Assembly (NCBI RefSeq): GCF_014650335.1 | Contig: NZ_BMUT01000010.1 | Coordinates: 1 to 64,000 of the forward strand | Source: Streptomyces hiroshimensis | GTDB taxonomy: Bacteria; Actinomycetota; Actinomycetes; Streptomycetales; Streptomycetaceae | Reading direction: 5' to 3' | Length of the DNA stretch: 64,000 nt | Shown: positions 1 to 8,729 of the stretch, one piece after another | Layout: each line of letters starts with the position of its first letter | Position numbering within the stretch: position 1 is the first letter of the stretch | The notes under the pieces: model-generated | Told to the model about the DNA's origin: nothing | Seen by the model: the letters and a program-made list of their open reading frames with translations, nothing else | Databases searched by the model: none | Program-made: the position numbers and the translations under genes

Positions 1-323
1 TCTCAAGGAACGGACGCTTCCTTTGTACTCACCCTCTCGGGCTTTCCTCCGGGCGCTTCCCTTCGGTATTTCGTGTTCCGACTCTATCAGATCGTTTTCC
101 TTGCCGTTTCCGGCTCGAAATTCGTTTTCCGATCCCCGTCGGCGGGGTGTTCACTACTTTAGCGGCTTTCCCGTCCGGCTCCTAATCGAGCCGGTCGAGT
201 CCGTCCGGCGTCATATTTCGGCACAGCAAAATATGACCCCGATCCGGGGCGACCTCGTAGGTAGTGAGTGGTGCCGCCCACCGGTCCGTGCACACGGCAC
301 GTCCGTCTCAAGCGGCTCGGGCT
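1..323 (-). promoter_or_regulatory. 16S rRNA operon leader and upstream promoter region
   Basis: No protein gene is evident here. Read on the minus strand, the first ~100 bases end in GGAAGCGTCCGTTCCTTGAGA, which I recognise as the stretch just before the ACTCAACAGCGTGCC antiterminator-like motif of Streptomyces rRNA leaders. The 16S gene should therefore start just beyond the left edge. A -10-like TAGAGT in the context CTGATAGAGTCGGAA is also typical of Streptomyces rrn promoters. An inverted repeat lies at 210-237. The assignment is from remembered sequence, since no rRNA itself is in the window. Confidence 0.65.
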
Positions 324-352
324 ACGTTAGGGCCTCGGCGTCCGGGAGTCAA
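324..352 (-). promoter_or_regulatory. Promoter, TTGACT-17-TAACGT, probably rrn
   Basis: On the minus strand a -35 hexamer TTGACT (347-352) is followed after exactly 17 bases by TAACGT (324-329). This is close to the vegetative sigma consensus and points into the rRNA leader. The -35 overlaps the stop codon of the glycosylase gene, so glycosylase read-through could feed the rRNA operon. Confidence 0.5.
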
Positions 353-1020
353 GCACCGGCCTGCCGCCCGGCCTTGTCGCGTCCTGCGCGGTGCCGCGGA
401 ACGTGTGCGCGGTACGGACTGACCGTCGGATCGCCGTCGGTCCAGAAGCGCCAGGGGTGGGCCGCCCCCTCGCCGCCCACGCCCGTGCGCGGGCCGTTGC
501 GGATGCGGTCCGGGGAGACGGGGTGGCCGGCGAGGACGGAGAGCGGGGCGCCGGGACCGGCGCAGACGTCGGTGCCGTTCAGGCTGCGGTCGACACTCAG
601 TGCCGTGGCCAGGCGGGCGGGGCCCTGCGCCAGCTCCCGGTCCTTGCGTGCCTTCGGGCGGCGTTCCCGGGCCAGGGCCTGTCCCTTGATCACTTCGCCC
701 GCCCTGAGGAGGACGCCGCTCGCGGTGCCCTCCTCCCCGCAGACGAGGTTGAGGCTGAACCACATGCCGTAGATGAAGTAGACGTACGCGTGCCCCGGCG
801 GTCCGAACATCGAGGCATTGCGCTCGGTCCGGCCGCGGTAGGCGTGCGAGCCGGGGTCCGCTTCGCCCGCGTACGCCTCGACCTCCGTGATGCGGACCTC
901 GATCGGTCCGTCGGAGGTGGTGCGGACGAGGGTCCGGCCCAGCAGCTCGGGGGCGACCTCGAGGACGGGACGGTCGAAGAAGTCGCGGGCGATTGGCATA
1001 CGGTCAGGCGCGGCGATCAT
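349..1020 (-). CDS. DNA-3-methyladenine glycosylase (AAG/MPG family)
   Basis: This 223-residue protein matches the AAG/MPG family of base-excision glycosylases, which remove alkylated purines such as 3-methyladenine. Family landmarks are FFDRPVLEVAPELLG near the N-terminus, the EVEAYAGEADPGSHAYRG block (which includes the family's catalytic glutamate), NASMFGPPGHAYVYFIYGMW, and LARERRPKARKDRELAQGPARL near the C-terminus. The ATG at 1020 (MIAAPDRMPIAR) is preferred because close relatives start MIA-PDR; an internal ATG at 999 is the alternative. Neither has a clear Shine-Dalgarno sequence. It is divergent from the Spo0M-like gene and upstream of the rRNA operon. Confidence 0.9.
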   Translation of the reverse strand: MIAAPDRMPIARDFFDRPVLEVAPELLGRTLVRTTSDGPIEVRITEVEAYAGEADPGSHAYRGRTERNASMFGPPGHAYVYFIYGMWFSLNLVCGEEGTASGVLLRAGEVIKGQALARERRPKARKDRELAQGPARLATALSVDRSLNGTDVCAGPGAPLSVLAGHPVSPDRIRNGPRTGVGGEGAAHPWRFWTDGDPTVSPYRAHVPRHRAGRDKAGRQAGA

Positions 1021-1102
1021 GCCGATCGAGCGTAACGGACAAGAACGGAAGGACCTGCTCCGAATCAGTGGGGGCACGGGTCCGGTGAGGAGAGTCGCGG
1101 TC

Positions 1103-1885
1103 ATGGGGTTCAAGAAGCTGCTGGCGAGCCTGGGCGCCGGGGGTGCCTCGGTGGAGACGGTGCTGTTCGAGGAGAACGTCGTCCCGGGCGGCATCGTCCA
1201 GGGTGAGGTGCGGATCCAGGGCGGTTCCGTCGCGCAGGAGATCCAGGGGCTGTCCATCGGGCTGCAGGCCCGCGTGGAGGTCGAGGGCGACGACAGCGAG
1301 TACAAGCAGGACGTGGAGTTCACCCGCATGCAGCTGGGCGGGGCGTTCACGGTGGAGGCCGGGGCGGTGCACTCCGTGCCGTTCGGGCTGGAGATCCCGT
1401 GGGAGACGCCGGTCACCACCTTCCTCGGGCGGCACCTGACGGGCATGGACGTCGGGGTGACGACGCACCTGGCGATCGCCCGCGCCGTCGACTCCAGCGA
1501 CCTCGATCCGGTGAATGTGCACCCTCTGCCGGCGCAGCAGGCGATCCTGGACGCGTTCGGGCAGCTGGGCTTCGCGTTCAAGAGCGCCGACCTGGAGCGC
1601 GGCCACATCCGGGGGACGCGCCAGCGGCTGCCCTTCTACCAGGAGATCGAGTTCCGCGCCCCGGCTCAGTACCGGGGGCTGAACGAGGTCGAGCTGTCGT
1701 TCGTCGCGGACGACCGCGAGATGGACGTGGTGCTGGAGATGGACAAGAAGCCGGGGCTGTTCTCCGAGGGCAGCGACACCTACCGGTCGTTCACGGTCGA
1801 CCTGCACGCGTACGGGCAGACGGACTGGGCGGCGTACCTCAACCAGTGGCTGGCCGAGGTCGGCGGCAAGCGCAACTGGCTCTGA
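1103..1885 (+). CDS. Spo0M/SpoOM-family sporulation-control protein
   Basis: This 260-residue cytoplasmic protein starts MGFKKLLASLGAGGASVETVL and keeps the Spo0M-type arrestin-like N-terminal domain (residues ~1-130), including the IPWETPVT block. Spo0M of Bacillus is a regulator linked to sporulation and cytoskeleton; its role in Streptomyces is not settled. The ATG is chosen because GGTGAGGAGA lies about 10 bases upstream. The gene stands alone between the divergent glycosylase and the convergent barstar gene. Confidence 0.85.
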   Translation: MGFKKLLASLGAGGASVETVLFEENVVPGGIVQGEVRIQGGSVAQEIQGLSIGLQARVEVEGDDSEYKQDVEFTRMQLGGAFTVEAGAVHSVPFGLEIPWETPVTTFLGRHLTGMDVGVTTHLAIARAVDSSDLDPVNVHPLPAQQAILDAFGQLGFAFKSADLERGHIRGTRQRLPFYQEIEFRAPAQYRGLNEVELSFVADDREMDVVLEMDKKPGLFSEGSDTYRSFTVDLHAYGQTDWAAYLNQWLAEVGGKRNWL

Positions 1886-1952
1886 CCGTCGCATCCGGCT
1901 GCCGCCCGAGGGCCCGCGCCCACCGCGCACGGCCCGCCCCCGCCCATCGCGG

Positions 1953-2384
1953 TCACCCCAGCAGCACCGCCAGCGGTGACTCCTCCCCGGCCCAGTAGTC
2001 GACGGCGTCGCCGAAGATCGCCTCCGCCGTGCGGGCGTCCTTCGGTGCCGCCTTGCGGAAGGCCGTCCACTCCTCGGCGAGGACCAGATAGCCGCGTGCC
2101 TTGCCTTCCTCCCGCCACCACGAGAGGTCGGTGAGGCAGTCGGCGAGGGCGTCCCAGTTGCGGCCGAACCACTCGGGGAACTCCAGGTCGGTGGCGCACC
2201 GGTCCAGGAAGGCGGTCTTGGTGGTGACTCCGCCGAGGCGCAGGGTGGCTCCGCGCCAGTCGGCCTCGGCGGCGAGCGACACGACGCGCGGCGTGGTGTC
2301 GGCGGGGGGCAGCCGGTAGACGCCGGGCGGGGTCGCGCCGAGGAGGAGTCCGGTGAGTCCGGGGGCGGGCAGCAGGTCGGTCAT
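1953..2384 (-). CDS. Barstar-family ribonuclease inhibitor
   Basis: This 143-residue protein has a barstar-like fold in its C-terminal two thirds: the block FPEWFGRNWDALADCLTDLSWW is the hallmark of the family, which caps the active site of barnase and RNase Sa enzymes. The N-terminal ~50 residues are an extension without a recognised domain. Its ATG overlaps the stop of the upstream guanyl-RNase gene (ATGA), so the two should be translated together. This is consistent with an intracellular immunity role against misdirected RNase. The pairing is seen in the sequence; inhibition of this particular RNase is inferred. Confidence 0.85.
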   Translation of the reverse strand: MTDLLPAPGLTGLLLGATPPGVYRLPPADTTPRVVSLAAEADWRGATLRLGGVTTKTAFLDRCATDLEFPEWFGRNWDALADCLTDLSWWREEGKARGYLVLAEEWTAFRKAAPKDARTAEAIFGDAVDYWAGEESPLAVLLG

Positions 2385-2848
2385 GGCTGTACCACCGCTT
2401 CGAAGGTCTCGTAGTGGTCGCTGGTGTAGAAGCGCTCGGCGTGGCTGCCGGCGATGATGCGGCGGGCGCCGCGGTTGCGGGAGCCGGGGGTGGGGACGGT
2501 GTACTCGTGGTAGTAGCCGCGGGCCTGCTTCGGCAGCCGGTTCTCGTAGTTGCCGAAGACGGTGCCGTCCTTGTCGTACGGGAAGGGCCCGCCCTTGTCG
2601 ATGAGGTCGAGGGTCTTGCGGGCCTCGGGCGGCAGCTTCTCCCGGGCGACGGTCTTCATGCCGCGGGCCCACGAGGGAGCGGGCGGCGCGGCGGTCGAGG
2701 CTCCGCCTCCCGCGCCCTTCTTGCCGCCCCCGTCGGAGGAGGAAGAGCAGGCGGGCAGGAGGAGCAGGGGGAGGGCCGCGAGGAGGACGGTCAGGGTGCG
2801 CAGGGCGCGGCCGGCCGGTCGTCCGATGGGGCCAAACTGTCGAAGCAC
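2381..2848 (-). CDS. Guanyl-specific ribonuclease (RNase Sa/N1 family), predicted lipoprotein
   Basis: The 155-residue product has an RNase Sa-type domain (about residues 70-155). The catalytic set is visible: Glu115 in YHEYTV, the arginines in RGARRII (~127-130) and His145 in TSDHYETF. The N-terminus is a lipoprotein signal with lipobox LPAC (Cys34), followed by a Ser/Gly/Ala-rich linker. The enzyme should therefore be tethered outside the membrane, unlike classical RNase Sa, which is freely secreted and disulphide-bonded; here the mature domain has no cysteine. Start is GTG with no good Shine-Dalgarno. It overlaps the barstar gene by four bases. Confidence 0.85.
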   Translation of the reverse strand: MLRQFGPIGRPAGRALRTLTVLLAALPLLLLPACSSSSDGGGKKGAGGGASTAAPPAPSWARGMKTVAREKLPPEARKTLDLIDKGGPFPYDKDGTVFGNYENRLPKQARGYYHEYTVPTPGSRNRGARRIIAGSHAERFYTSDHYETFEAVVQP

Positions 2849-2941
2849 GCTTCGTATGGTCTCAGCCGGAGGCTCTGAGGGCTCGTTAGGCTGGCGTCTT
2901 CAGTGATCCGCAGCATTCCGCGCGTTACAGGAGGCACAGAG

Positions 2942-3481
2942 GTGTCCGAGCAGAAGCGACGGCCGCTCCCCCACGATTTCCATCCGCCGGTGCCCTCGTT
3001 CACGGTGGTGAGCGACGATCTGACGGATGGTGGGACGCTCGGCCGGGAGCAGGTCCACAGCGGCGGGAACGTCTCTCCGCACCTGCGCTGGGAGGGTTTC
3101 CCCGCAGGCACGAAGAGCTTCGCGGTGACGTGCTACGACCCGGACGCGCCGACGGGCAGCGGGTTCTGGCACTGGGTGCTGTTCGACATCCCGGCCTCGG
3201 TGACGGAGCTGCCGGCGGGTGCGGGCAGCGGGGATATGAAGGGCCTGCCGGCGGGCGTGGTGCACGCACGCAACGACTACGGCACGCGGGACTTCGGCGG
3301 AGCCGCTCCGCCGGCGGGCGACGGGCCGCACCGCTACGTGTTCACGGTGTACGCCGTGGACGGGGAGAAGCTCGGCCCGGACGCGGACGCGTCACCGGCC
3401 GTGGTGGGCTTCCACCTGCGGTTCCATGCGCTGGGGCGGGGTCAGCTGATCGGCGAGTACGAGGTGCCGGCCGCGGGCTGA
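2942..3481 (+). CDS. YbhB/YbcL-family PEBP-like protein
   Basis: This 179-residue protein belongs to the phosphatidylethanolamine-binding (Raf-kinase-inhibitor-like) family. Family blocks are GGNVSPHLRWEGFPAGTKSFAV, CYDPDAPTGSGFWHWVLFDIP, and GPHRYVFTVYAVD. It lacks a signal peptide and should be cytoplasmic. The true ligand in bacteria is unknown. GTG 2942 is chosen as start because a perfect AGGAGG (2929-2934) sits seven bases upstream. It is divergent from the RNase gene. Confidence 0.9.
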   Translation: MSEQKRRPLPHDFHPPVPSFTVVSDDLTDGGTLGREQVHSGGNVSPHLRWEGFPAGTKSFAVTCYDPDAPTGSGFWHWVLFDIPASVTELPAGAGSGDMKGLPAGVVHARNDYGTRDFGGAAPPAGDGPHRYVFTVYAVDGEKLGPDADASPAVVGFHLRFHALGRGQLIGEYEVPAAG

Positions 3482-3490
3482 GGCCCCTTC

Positions 3491-3511
3491 ACGGGCCCGC
3501 TGCAGGCCCGT
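3491..3511 (+). terminator. Hairpin after PEBP gene
   Basis: A perfect 7-bp stem (ACGGGCC / GGCCCGT) with a 7-base loop begins ten bases after the PEBP stop. There is no U tract, which is common for Streptomyces terminators. Confidence 0.4.
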
Positions 3512-3910
3512 ACCGGCGTGGTGCACCCGGAAATTCCGTTGCGCCCCGCCGCCCTTGAATCGCACAGTGGTGCATGGCTGACGGCTCCGCATAGGCCGTC
3601 GGGCAGTGGACACCGCAGTGGCGGGGGCGGCGGGGCGCAGTTGCGTCCGCGGTCTGCCGGAGCCGGGCTGCGTGCCGGGCGACCGCGTCCGCTGCCGTCG
3701 CTCCGGGCCCTGTTCGTCACGGGGGAAGGGCCCGGAGCGTCGCCCTCGTCCCTCCGCCCGCCGGTGCCTCCTGCCGCACCGGCACTCCGCCTGCTCTACC
3801 TCCCCAACTCCCTTCTGTCGCACCGAAATTACGTTGTCCGTCGTACGAGGTCAGCGGCACAGTTGGGCCATCTCCGCCGCCGGGGCGGGGTGTGCCGGGA
3901 GGTGACCGGG
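3512..3910. other. Intergenic region without an identifiable gene
   Basis: About 400 bases separate the PEBP hairpin from the HNH gene. Open frames here have no Shine-Dalgarno or recognisable protein. The composition is slightly less GC-rich near 3805-3850. I see no convincing promoter hexamer pair, although the HNH promoter must lie here. Confidence 0.5.
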
Positions 3911-4405
3911 ATGCGGGAGACGTTGGTCCTCAATGCGAGCTTCGAGCCGTTGGCGACGGTGTCGCTGCGGCGTGCGGTGGTGCTCGTCCTGCAGGGCAAG
4001 GCCGTCGTCGAGCAGGCCCGCCCCGGGCGCCGGATGCGAGGTGCGGCGGTCGACGTACCCGTGCCCCAGGTGATCAGGCTCTGCCGGTACGTACGGGTGC
4101 CGTTCCGAAGACGGGCGCCCTGGTCGCGGAGGGGGGTGCTGGTGCGGGACAGGCACCGGTGCGCGTACTGCGGGCGGCGGGCCACGACGGTGGACCACGT
4201 GGTGCCCCGGTCGCGCGGCGGCGAGGACAGCTGGCTGAACACGGTCGCGGCGTGTGCGGAGGACAACCACCGCAAGGCGGACCGTACGCCGGAGCAGGCG
4301 GGGATGCCGCTGCTGAGCCTGCCGTTCGAGCCCACTCCGGCGGAGTCGCTGCTGCTGGCCACGGGGGCGTTCGGCGCTCCCGGCCGCCGCAGCTCCGCGG
4401 CCTAG
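3911..4405 (+). CDS. HNH endonuclease
   Basis: The 164-residue protein has an HNH nuclease fold in its second half: CAYCGRRATTVDHVVPRSRGG followed by DSWLNTVAACAEDNHRKADRTP. The paired cysteines (CxxC and a later Cys) fit a zinc-bound HNH of the McrA-like/HNH_5 type widely found in actinobacteria. The N-terminus (VLNASFEPLATVSLRRAVVLVLQGKA) is typical of this conserved actinobacterial subgroup, whose role is unknown. ATG 3911 is chosen because GGAGGTG lies seven bases upstream; an in-frame GTG at 3902 overlaps that ribosome-binding site. Confidence 0.88.
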   Translation: MRETLVLNASFEPLATVSLRRAVVLVLQGKAVVEQARPGRRMRGAAVDVPVPQVIRLCRYVRVPFRRRAPWSRRGVLVRDRHRCAYCGRRATTVDHVVPRSRGGEDSWLNTVAACAEDNHRKADRTPEQAGMPLLSLPFEPTPAESLLLATGAFGAPGRRSSAA

Positions 4406-4423
4406 CGCAGCGCCGTACGGCCG

Positions 4424-5209
4424 CTAGCGCAGCACCATCTGCACGATGGCCACGACGCCCACGGCGACGATGACGCCGCGCAGCGCCGTGGGCGAGAGGC
4501 GGCGGCCGACCTTGGCGCCTATCTGACCGCCGAGGGTCGAGCCGGCGGCGACGAGCAGGGCGGCGGTCCAGTCGACGTGGGCGACGCAGACGAAGAAGAG
4601 TGCCGCGACGCCGTTGACGATGACGGCCAGCAGGTTCTTGAGGGCGTTGATGCGCTGGAGGTCGTCGCGCAGGAGCAGGCCCATGAGGGAGAGGTAGAGG
4701 ACTCCCTGGGCCGCGCCGAAGTAGCCGCCGTAAGCGCTGGCGAGCAGCAGGCCGGCGAGGAGGGCGGGGCCGCCGTCGGTGTGCTCGCCCTCGGTGCCGT
4801 TGCGTTCGCGGCGGCGGGCGAGAGCCTTGGCGAGCCGGGGCTGGAGGACGACGAGGACCAGGGCGATGCCGATGAGGGCGGGCACGATGGCGTCGAACGC
4901 CTTCGAGGGCAGGGCGAGCAGCAGGACGGCTCCGGCGAGGCCGCCGACGAGTGCGGTGAGGCCGAGGCGGACGGCGCGGGCGCGCTGGCCGCGGAGTTCA
5001 CGCCGGTAGCCGAGGGTTCCGCTGATGTTGCCGGTGACCAGGCCGATGGTGTTGGAGACGTTGGCGGTCACCGGCGGCAGGCCGACGGCGAGGAGCACCG
5101 GGAAGGTGAACAGGGTGCCGGAGCCGACGATGGTGTTGATGGTGCCCGCGCCGATGCCGGCGGCGAAGACCGCGAGTGCTTCCCAGATGGACAAGGCCAT
5201 CTCCTTCAT
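4424..5209 (-). CDS. TSUP (TauE/SafE) family membrane transporter
   Basis: This 261-residue polytopic protein has about eight hydrophobic segments and the TSUP-type N-terminal motif GAGTINTIVGSGTLFTFPVLL, with the repeat-related motif YGGYFGAAQGVLYLSLMGLLL in the second half. Members export or import sulfite, sulfonates or other organosulfur/organic anions; the substrate cannot be read from sequence. A charged cytoplasmic loop (RRRERNGTEGEHTDGG) separates the halves. It converges with the HNH gene, leaving only 18 bases between stops. The start region carries a 9-bp inverted repeat. Confidence 0.85.
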   Translation of the reverse strand: MKEMALSIWEALAVFAAGIGAGTINTIVGSGTLFTFPVLLAVGLPPVTANVSNTIGLVTGNISGTLGYRRELRGQRARAVRLGLTALVGGLAGAVLLLALPSKAFDAIVPALIGIALVLVVLQPRLAKALARRRERNGTEGEHTDGGPALLAGLLLASAYGGYFGAAQGVLYLSLMGLLLRDDLQRINALKNLLAVIVNGVAALFFVCVAHVDWTAALLVAAGSTLGGQIGAKVGRRLSPTALRGVIVAVGVVAIVQMVLR

Positions 5210-5262
5210 GATCAGGGTGTCGCCTCCCCGCCGTGGAAGGTCGGGGGGCCTTTCTGATCATG
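5208..5262. repeat. Inverted repeat CATGATCAG...CTGATCATG at a start codon
   Basis: Perfect 9-bp arms at 5208-5216 and 5254-5262 flank 37 bases and include the start codon of the TSUP gene. The arms carry TGATCA, so each is itself nearly palindromic. It could be an operator or an mRNA hairpin masking translation; neither is proven. Confidence 0.45.
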
Positions 5263-5295
5263 CAGGAGGGAGGGGGCGCCGGTCGAGGGTGGCCG

Positions 5296-6240
5296 TCAGT
5301 CGATGCCCGGCTGCTCGCGGCGCGGGGGCTCCTTGGGGGACTTGGGCGACTTGGGCGCCCCGCCCATGGGGCCGAGGCTGCCGACGGCGCCGCTGAGGCC
5401 CTTGAGGGCGTCACCGATCTCGCTGGGCACGATCCAGAGCTTGTTGGCATCGCCTTCGGCGATCTTCGGGAGCATCTGGAGGTACTGGTAGGCGAGGAGC
5501 TTCTCGTCGGCATCGCCGGCGTGGATGGACTCGAAGACCGTACGGATGGCCTGGGCCTCGCCCTCGGCGCGCAGGGCGGCGGCCCGGGCCTCACCTTCGG
5601 CGCGCAGGATCGCGGACTGCTTCTCGCCCTCGGCAGTGAGGATCTGCGACTGGCGGATGCCCTCGGCGGTGAGGATCGCGGCGCGCTTGTCACGGTCGGC
5701 GCGCATCTGCTTCTCCATCGAGTCCTGGATGGAGGTCGGGGGCTCGATGGCCTTGAGCTCGACGCGGTTGACGCGGATGCCCCACTTGCCGGTGGCCTCG
5801 TCGAGGACGCCGCGGAGGGCGGCGTTGATCTCCTCGCGGGAGGTGAGGGTCCGCTCCAGATCCATGCCACCGATGATGTTGCGCAGGGTGGTGACGGTGA
5901 GCTGCTCGATGGCCTGGATGAAGCTGGAGACCTCGTAGGTGGCGGCGCGGGCGTCGGTCACCTGGTAGTAGATGACGGTGTCGATGTTGACGACCAGGTT
6001 GTCCTGGGTGATCACCGGCTGCGGGGGGAACGGCACGACCTGCTCGCGCAGGTCGATGCGGTTGCGGATGGAGTCGATGAAGGGGACGACGATGTTCAGG
6101 CCGGCGTTGAGGGTGCGGGTGTAGCGGCCGAAGCGTTCCACGATGGCGGCGCTGGCCTGCGGAATGACCTGCACCGTCTTCATGAGGGCGATGAAGACGA
6201 GCACCACCAAGATGATCAGGACGATGATGATCGGTTCCAT
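5296..6240 (-). CDS. SPFH/stomatin-like (slipin) membrane protein
   Basis: This 314-residue protein has one N-terminal membrane anchor (IIIVLIILVVLVFIALM), then an SPFH/band-7 domain (about residues 20-200) with QVIPQASAAIVERFGRYTRTL and LDEATGKWGIRVNRVELKAIEPP. A predicted coiled-coil follows, with repeated AEGE motifs (ILTAEGEKQSAILRAEGEARA), and a Pro/Lys-rich C-terminal tail. Stomatin-like proteins form oligomeric membrane scaffolds and are usually paired with an NfeD protein, as here, where NfeD is encoded just upstream on the same strand. A GGGGAG ribosome-binding site precedes the ATG. Confidence 0.92.
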   Translation of the reverse strand: MEPIIIVLIILVVLVFIALMKTVQVIPQASAAIVERFGRYTRTLNAGLNIVVPFIDSIRNRIDLREQVVPFPPQPVITQDNLVVNIDTVIYYQVTDARAATYEVSSFIQAIEQLTVTTLRNIIGGMDLERTLTSREEINAALRGVLDEATGKWGIRVNRVELKAIEPPTSIQDSMEKQMRADRDKRAAILTAEGIRQSQILTAEGEKQSAILRAEGEARAAALRAEGEAQAIRTVFESIHAGDADEKLLAYQYLQMLPKIAEGDANKLWIVPSEIGDALKGLSGAVGSLGPMGGAPKSPKSPKEPPRREQPGID

Positions 6241-6407
6241 CGGGGCTCCCCGTGCCGCTGGTCGTTGATCGGGTCGATCGGGTGGACCGGGTTGATCCAG
6301 TTCGAGTCTTTCAGAACGCGGTGCCGCCGTGCAGGCGTTGACTCCACTTCACGGAGATCGCTTCCTCCGGGATCGCTCCCCCGGAGATCGCCGTCACGGA
6401 CACCGCG

Positions 6408-6830
6408 TCACATCACAATGGCCGTGGCGCCCTCGATCTCGACGACGTCGACGTGCTCACCGGCCTCGAACGTGCGCTCGGAGTCGAGTGCGCGGGCCGA
6501 CCAGATCTCGCCGGCGAGCTTGATGCGGCCGCCGCTGCCGTCGACCCGCTCCAGGACGACGGCCTGCCGTCCCTTGAGGGCCTCCACGCCGCTCGCCAGT
6601 TCGGGCCGCTGGGCGCGGTGCCGCATGGCGACCGGGCGCACGACGGCGATGAGGGCGACCGAGACGGCGGCGAAGACGATGAACTGCGCCACGGCGCCCG
6701 CACCGAGCGCATTGGTCACGGCGGCGGCGACGGCGCCGAGCGCGAGCATGCCGAACTCGGGCATCGCGGTCACCACCAGCGGGATGCCCAGTCCGACGGC
6801 GGCCACCAGCCACCACACCCATGTGTCCAC
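6408..6830 (-). CDS. NfeD-like membrane protein
   Basis: The ~140-residue product has two to three hydrophobic helices (WVWWLVAAVGLGIPLVV and further segments), followed by a C-terminal OB-fold typical of NfeD: LKGRQAVVLERVDGSGGRIKLAGEIWSAR. Short NfeD proteins of this type act with stomatin/SPFH partners in membrane domains, and the SPFH gene follows 167 bases downstream. The GTG (VDTWVWW) at 6830 is preferred from family length; no Shine-Dalgarno is obvious, so the start is uncertain. Upstream bases 6865-6945 contain short GC-rich repeats (CCCGGCCGGGCA-like). Confidence 0.85.
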   Translation of the reverse strand: MDTWVWWLVAAVGLGIPLVVTAMPEFGMLALGAVAAAVTNALGAGAVAQFIVFAAVSVALIAVVRPVAMRHRAQRPELASGVEALKGRQAVVLERVDGSGGRIKLAGEIWSARALDSERTFEAGEHVDVVEIEGATAIVM

Positions 6831-6946
6831 AAGGTCATGGTAGGCGCGGCGACCGCCCCGGGACAGGGTGCCCGGCGGCCGGGCATCCCGGTCGGGCACC
6901 CCGGCCGGGCACCCCGGTCGCGGATCCGTCGCGGATCCGCCGCGGG

Positions 6947-7738
<792 letters not shown>

Positions 7739-7846
7739 GAGCGCGTTGTCTCCCATTGCAGTCTCGTCGTCGCGGCGCCGGTAAGCGCAGCCCCCAGGGA
7801 AAACCTACGCCACCCGCCGGGGGCGCCAGTCCTTAGGCTGGTGGCC

Positions 7847-8653
7847 ATGCTCGATGAACATCGCTCAGGACGGCTCACCGCCTGGGGAAATGCCCTTATT
7901 GCGGGGTTTGCCGCACCTGATGACGCCGCGCACCACATCACCGGGGATGACGCGGTCCACCGCGTCACCGGCCTGCCAGGTGAATCCGGACCCGTCGGCC
8001 TGACGCTCGCGCTCGGCCGGCTGCGGGCTCTCGGGGCGACCGGGCTGCGCCTCGCCCTGCCGGCCCCCGGCCACCCGCTGGGCCTCAGCGGCCCGCCGGA
8101 GTTCAATGCGCGCGCTCTGGAGGCCGGGGAGGCGGTCGTCGCCACGGGGGCCGCCCTGGGGCTCGTACCGGAGGTCTACGAGGCCGGGCCGGCAGGCGAC
8201 GTGCACGTCGAGGTCGTCTGGCACTGCCTGCCCGTACGGGATGCGCCGCCGGCGGACGTGCCCTCGCTCGGGGAGGCCGAGCGGGAGCTCGCGGAGGCGC
8301 TGCGGGACGCCACGGAGGTGCTCACCCGGTTGGACGTGGCGGGGTCGGGGCCGGTGGCGCAGGCAGCACTGGAGGCGTACCGGGCGCGGGCCGAGCGCGG
8401 CCGGGAAGTGCTGGCGCCGGGGTATCCGCCGCGGGCGGTGCGCGTGCTGGAGCTGGCGCAGCGCGTGGGGGCGCTGATCGCGATCGCGCACGAGCCGGGG
8501 GACGGCGGCGGCCGGGAGCACGGGGCCGCGGTGAGCGCCTCGGAGATAGCGGCCCGGGCGCAGGCGCTGCGGCCGGTGGAGCGGACGGCGCGGCGAGCCC
8601 AGGTGGCGGCGTACAACGCGATCGTGGAGGAGCGGGCCCGGAAGCGGCACTGA
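7847..8653 (+). CDS. Conserved Streptomyces protein of unknown function
   Basis: The 268-residue product shows no domain I can name. The sequence is Ala/Leu/Gly-rich with acidic clusters and two likely helical stretches (ERELAEALRDATEVLTRL and the C-terminal EIAARAQALRPVERTARRAQ). There is no signal peptide or membrane helix. A -10-like TAGGCT (7834-7839) lies just before GTG 7841/ATG 7847, which suggests a leaderless transcript. It is divergent from the ABC ATPase and convergent with the chaplin gene. Coding statistics and conservation of the neighbourhood support it as real. Confidence 0.75.
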   Translation: MLDEHRSGRLTAWGNALIAGFAAPDDAAHHITGDDAVHRVTGLPGESGPVGLTLALGRLRALGATGLRLALPAPGHPLGLSGPPEFNARALEAGEAVVATGAALGLVPEVYEAGPAGDVHVEVVWHCLPVRDAPPADVPSLGEAERELAEALRDATEVLTRLDVAGSGPVAQAALEAYRARAERGREVLAPGYPPRAVRVLELAQRVGALIAIAHEPGDGGGREHGAAVSASEIAARAQALRPVERTARRAQVAAYNAIVEERARKRH

Positions 8654-8677
8654 GGCGGTGGTCACCGACCGTGCGGG

Positions 8678-8710
8678 AAGGCCCCGCGGACCTGAGGTTC
8701 GCGGGGCCTT
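8678..8710. terminator. Bidirectional terminator between convergent genes
   Basis: AAGGCCCCGCG (8678-8688) pairs perfectly with CGCGGGGCCTT (8700-8710). The inner GACC/GGTT pairs too (one G-U), giving a 15-bp stem with a TGA triloop. The A-rich start and T-rich end serve both strands. Confidence 0.85.
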
Positions 8711-8729
8711 GCCGTCGCACCTGAACGGG

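Noticed and set aside
308..763. Long open frames antisense to the glycosylase
   Set aside because: Arg/Pro-rich shadow frames caused by high GC; the glycosylase frame is clearly the conserved one.
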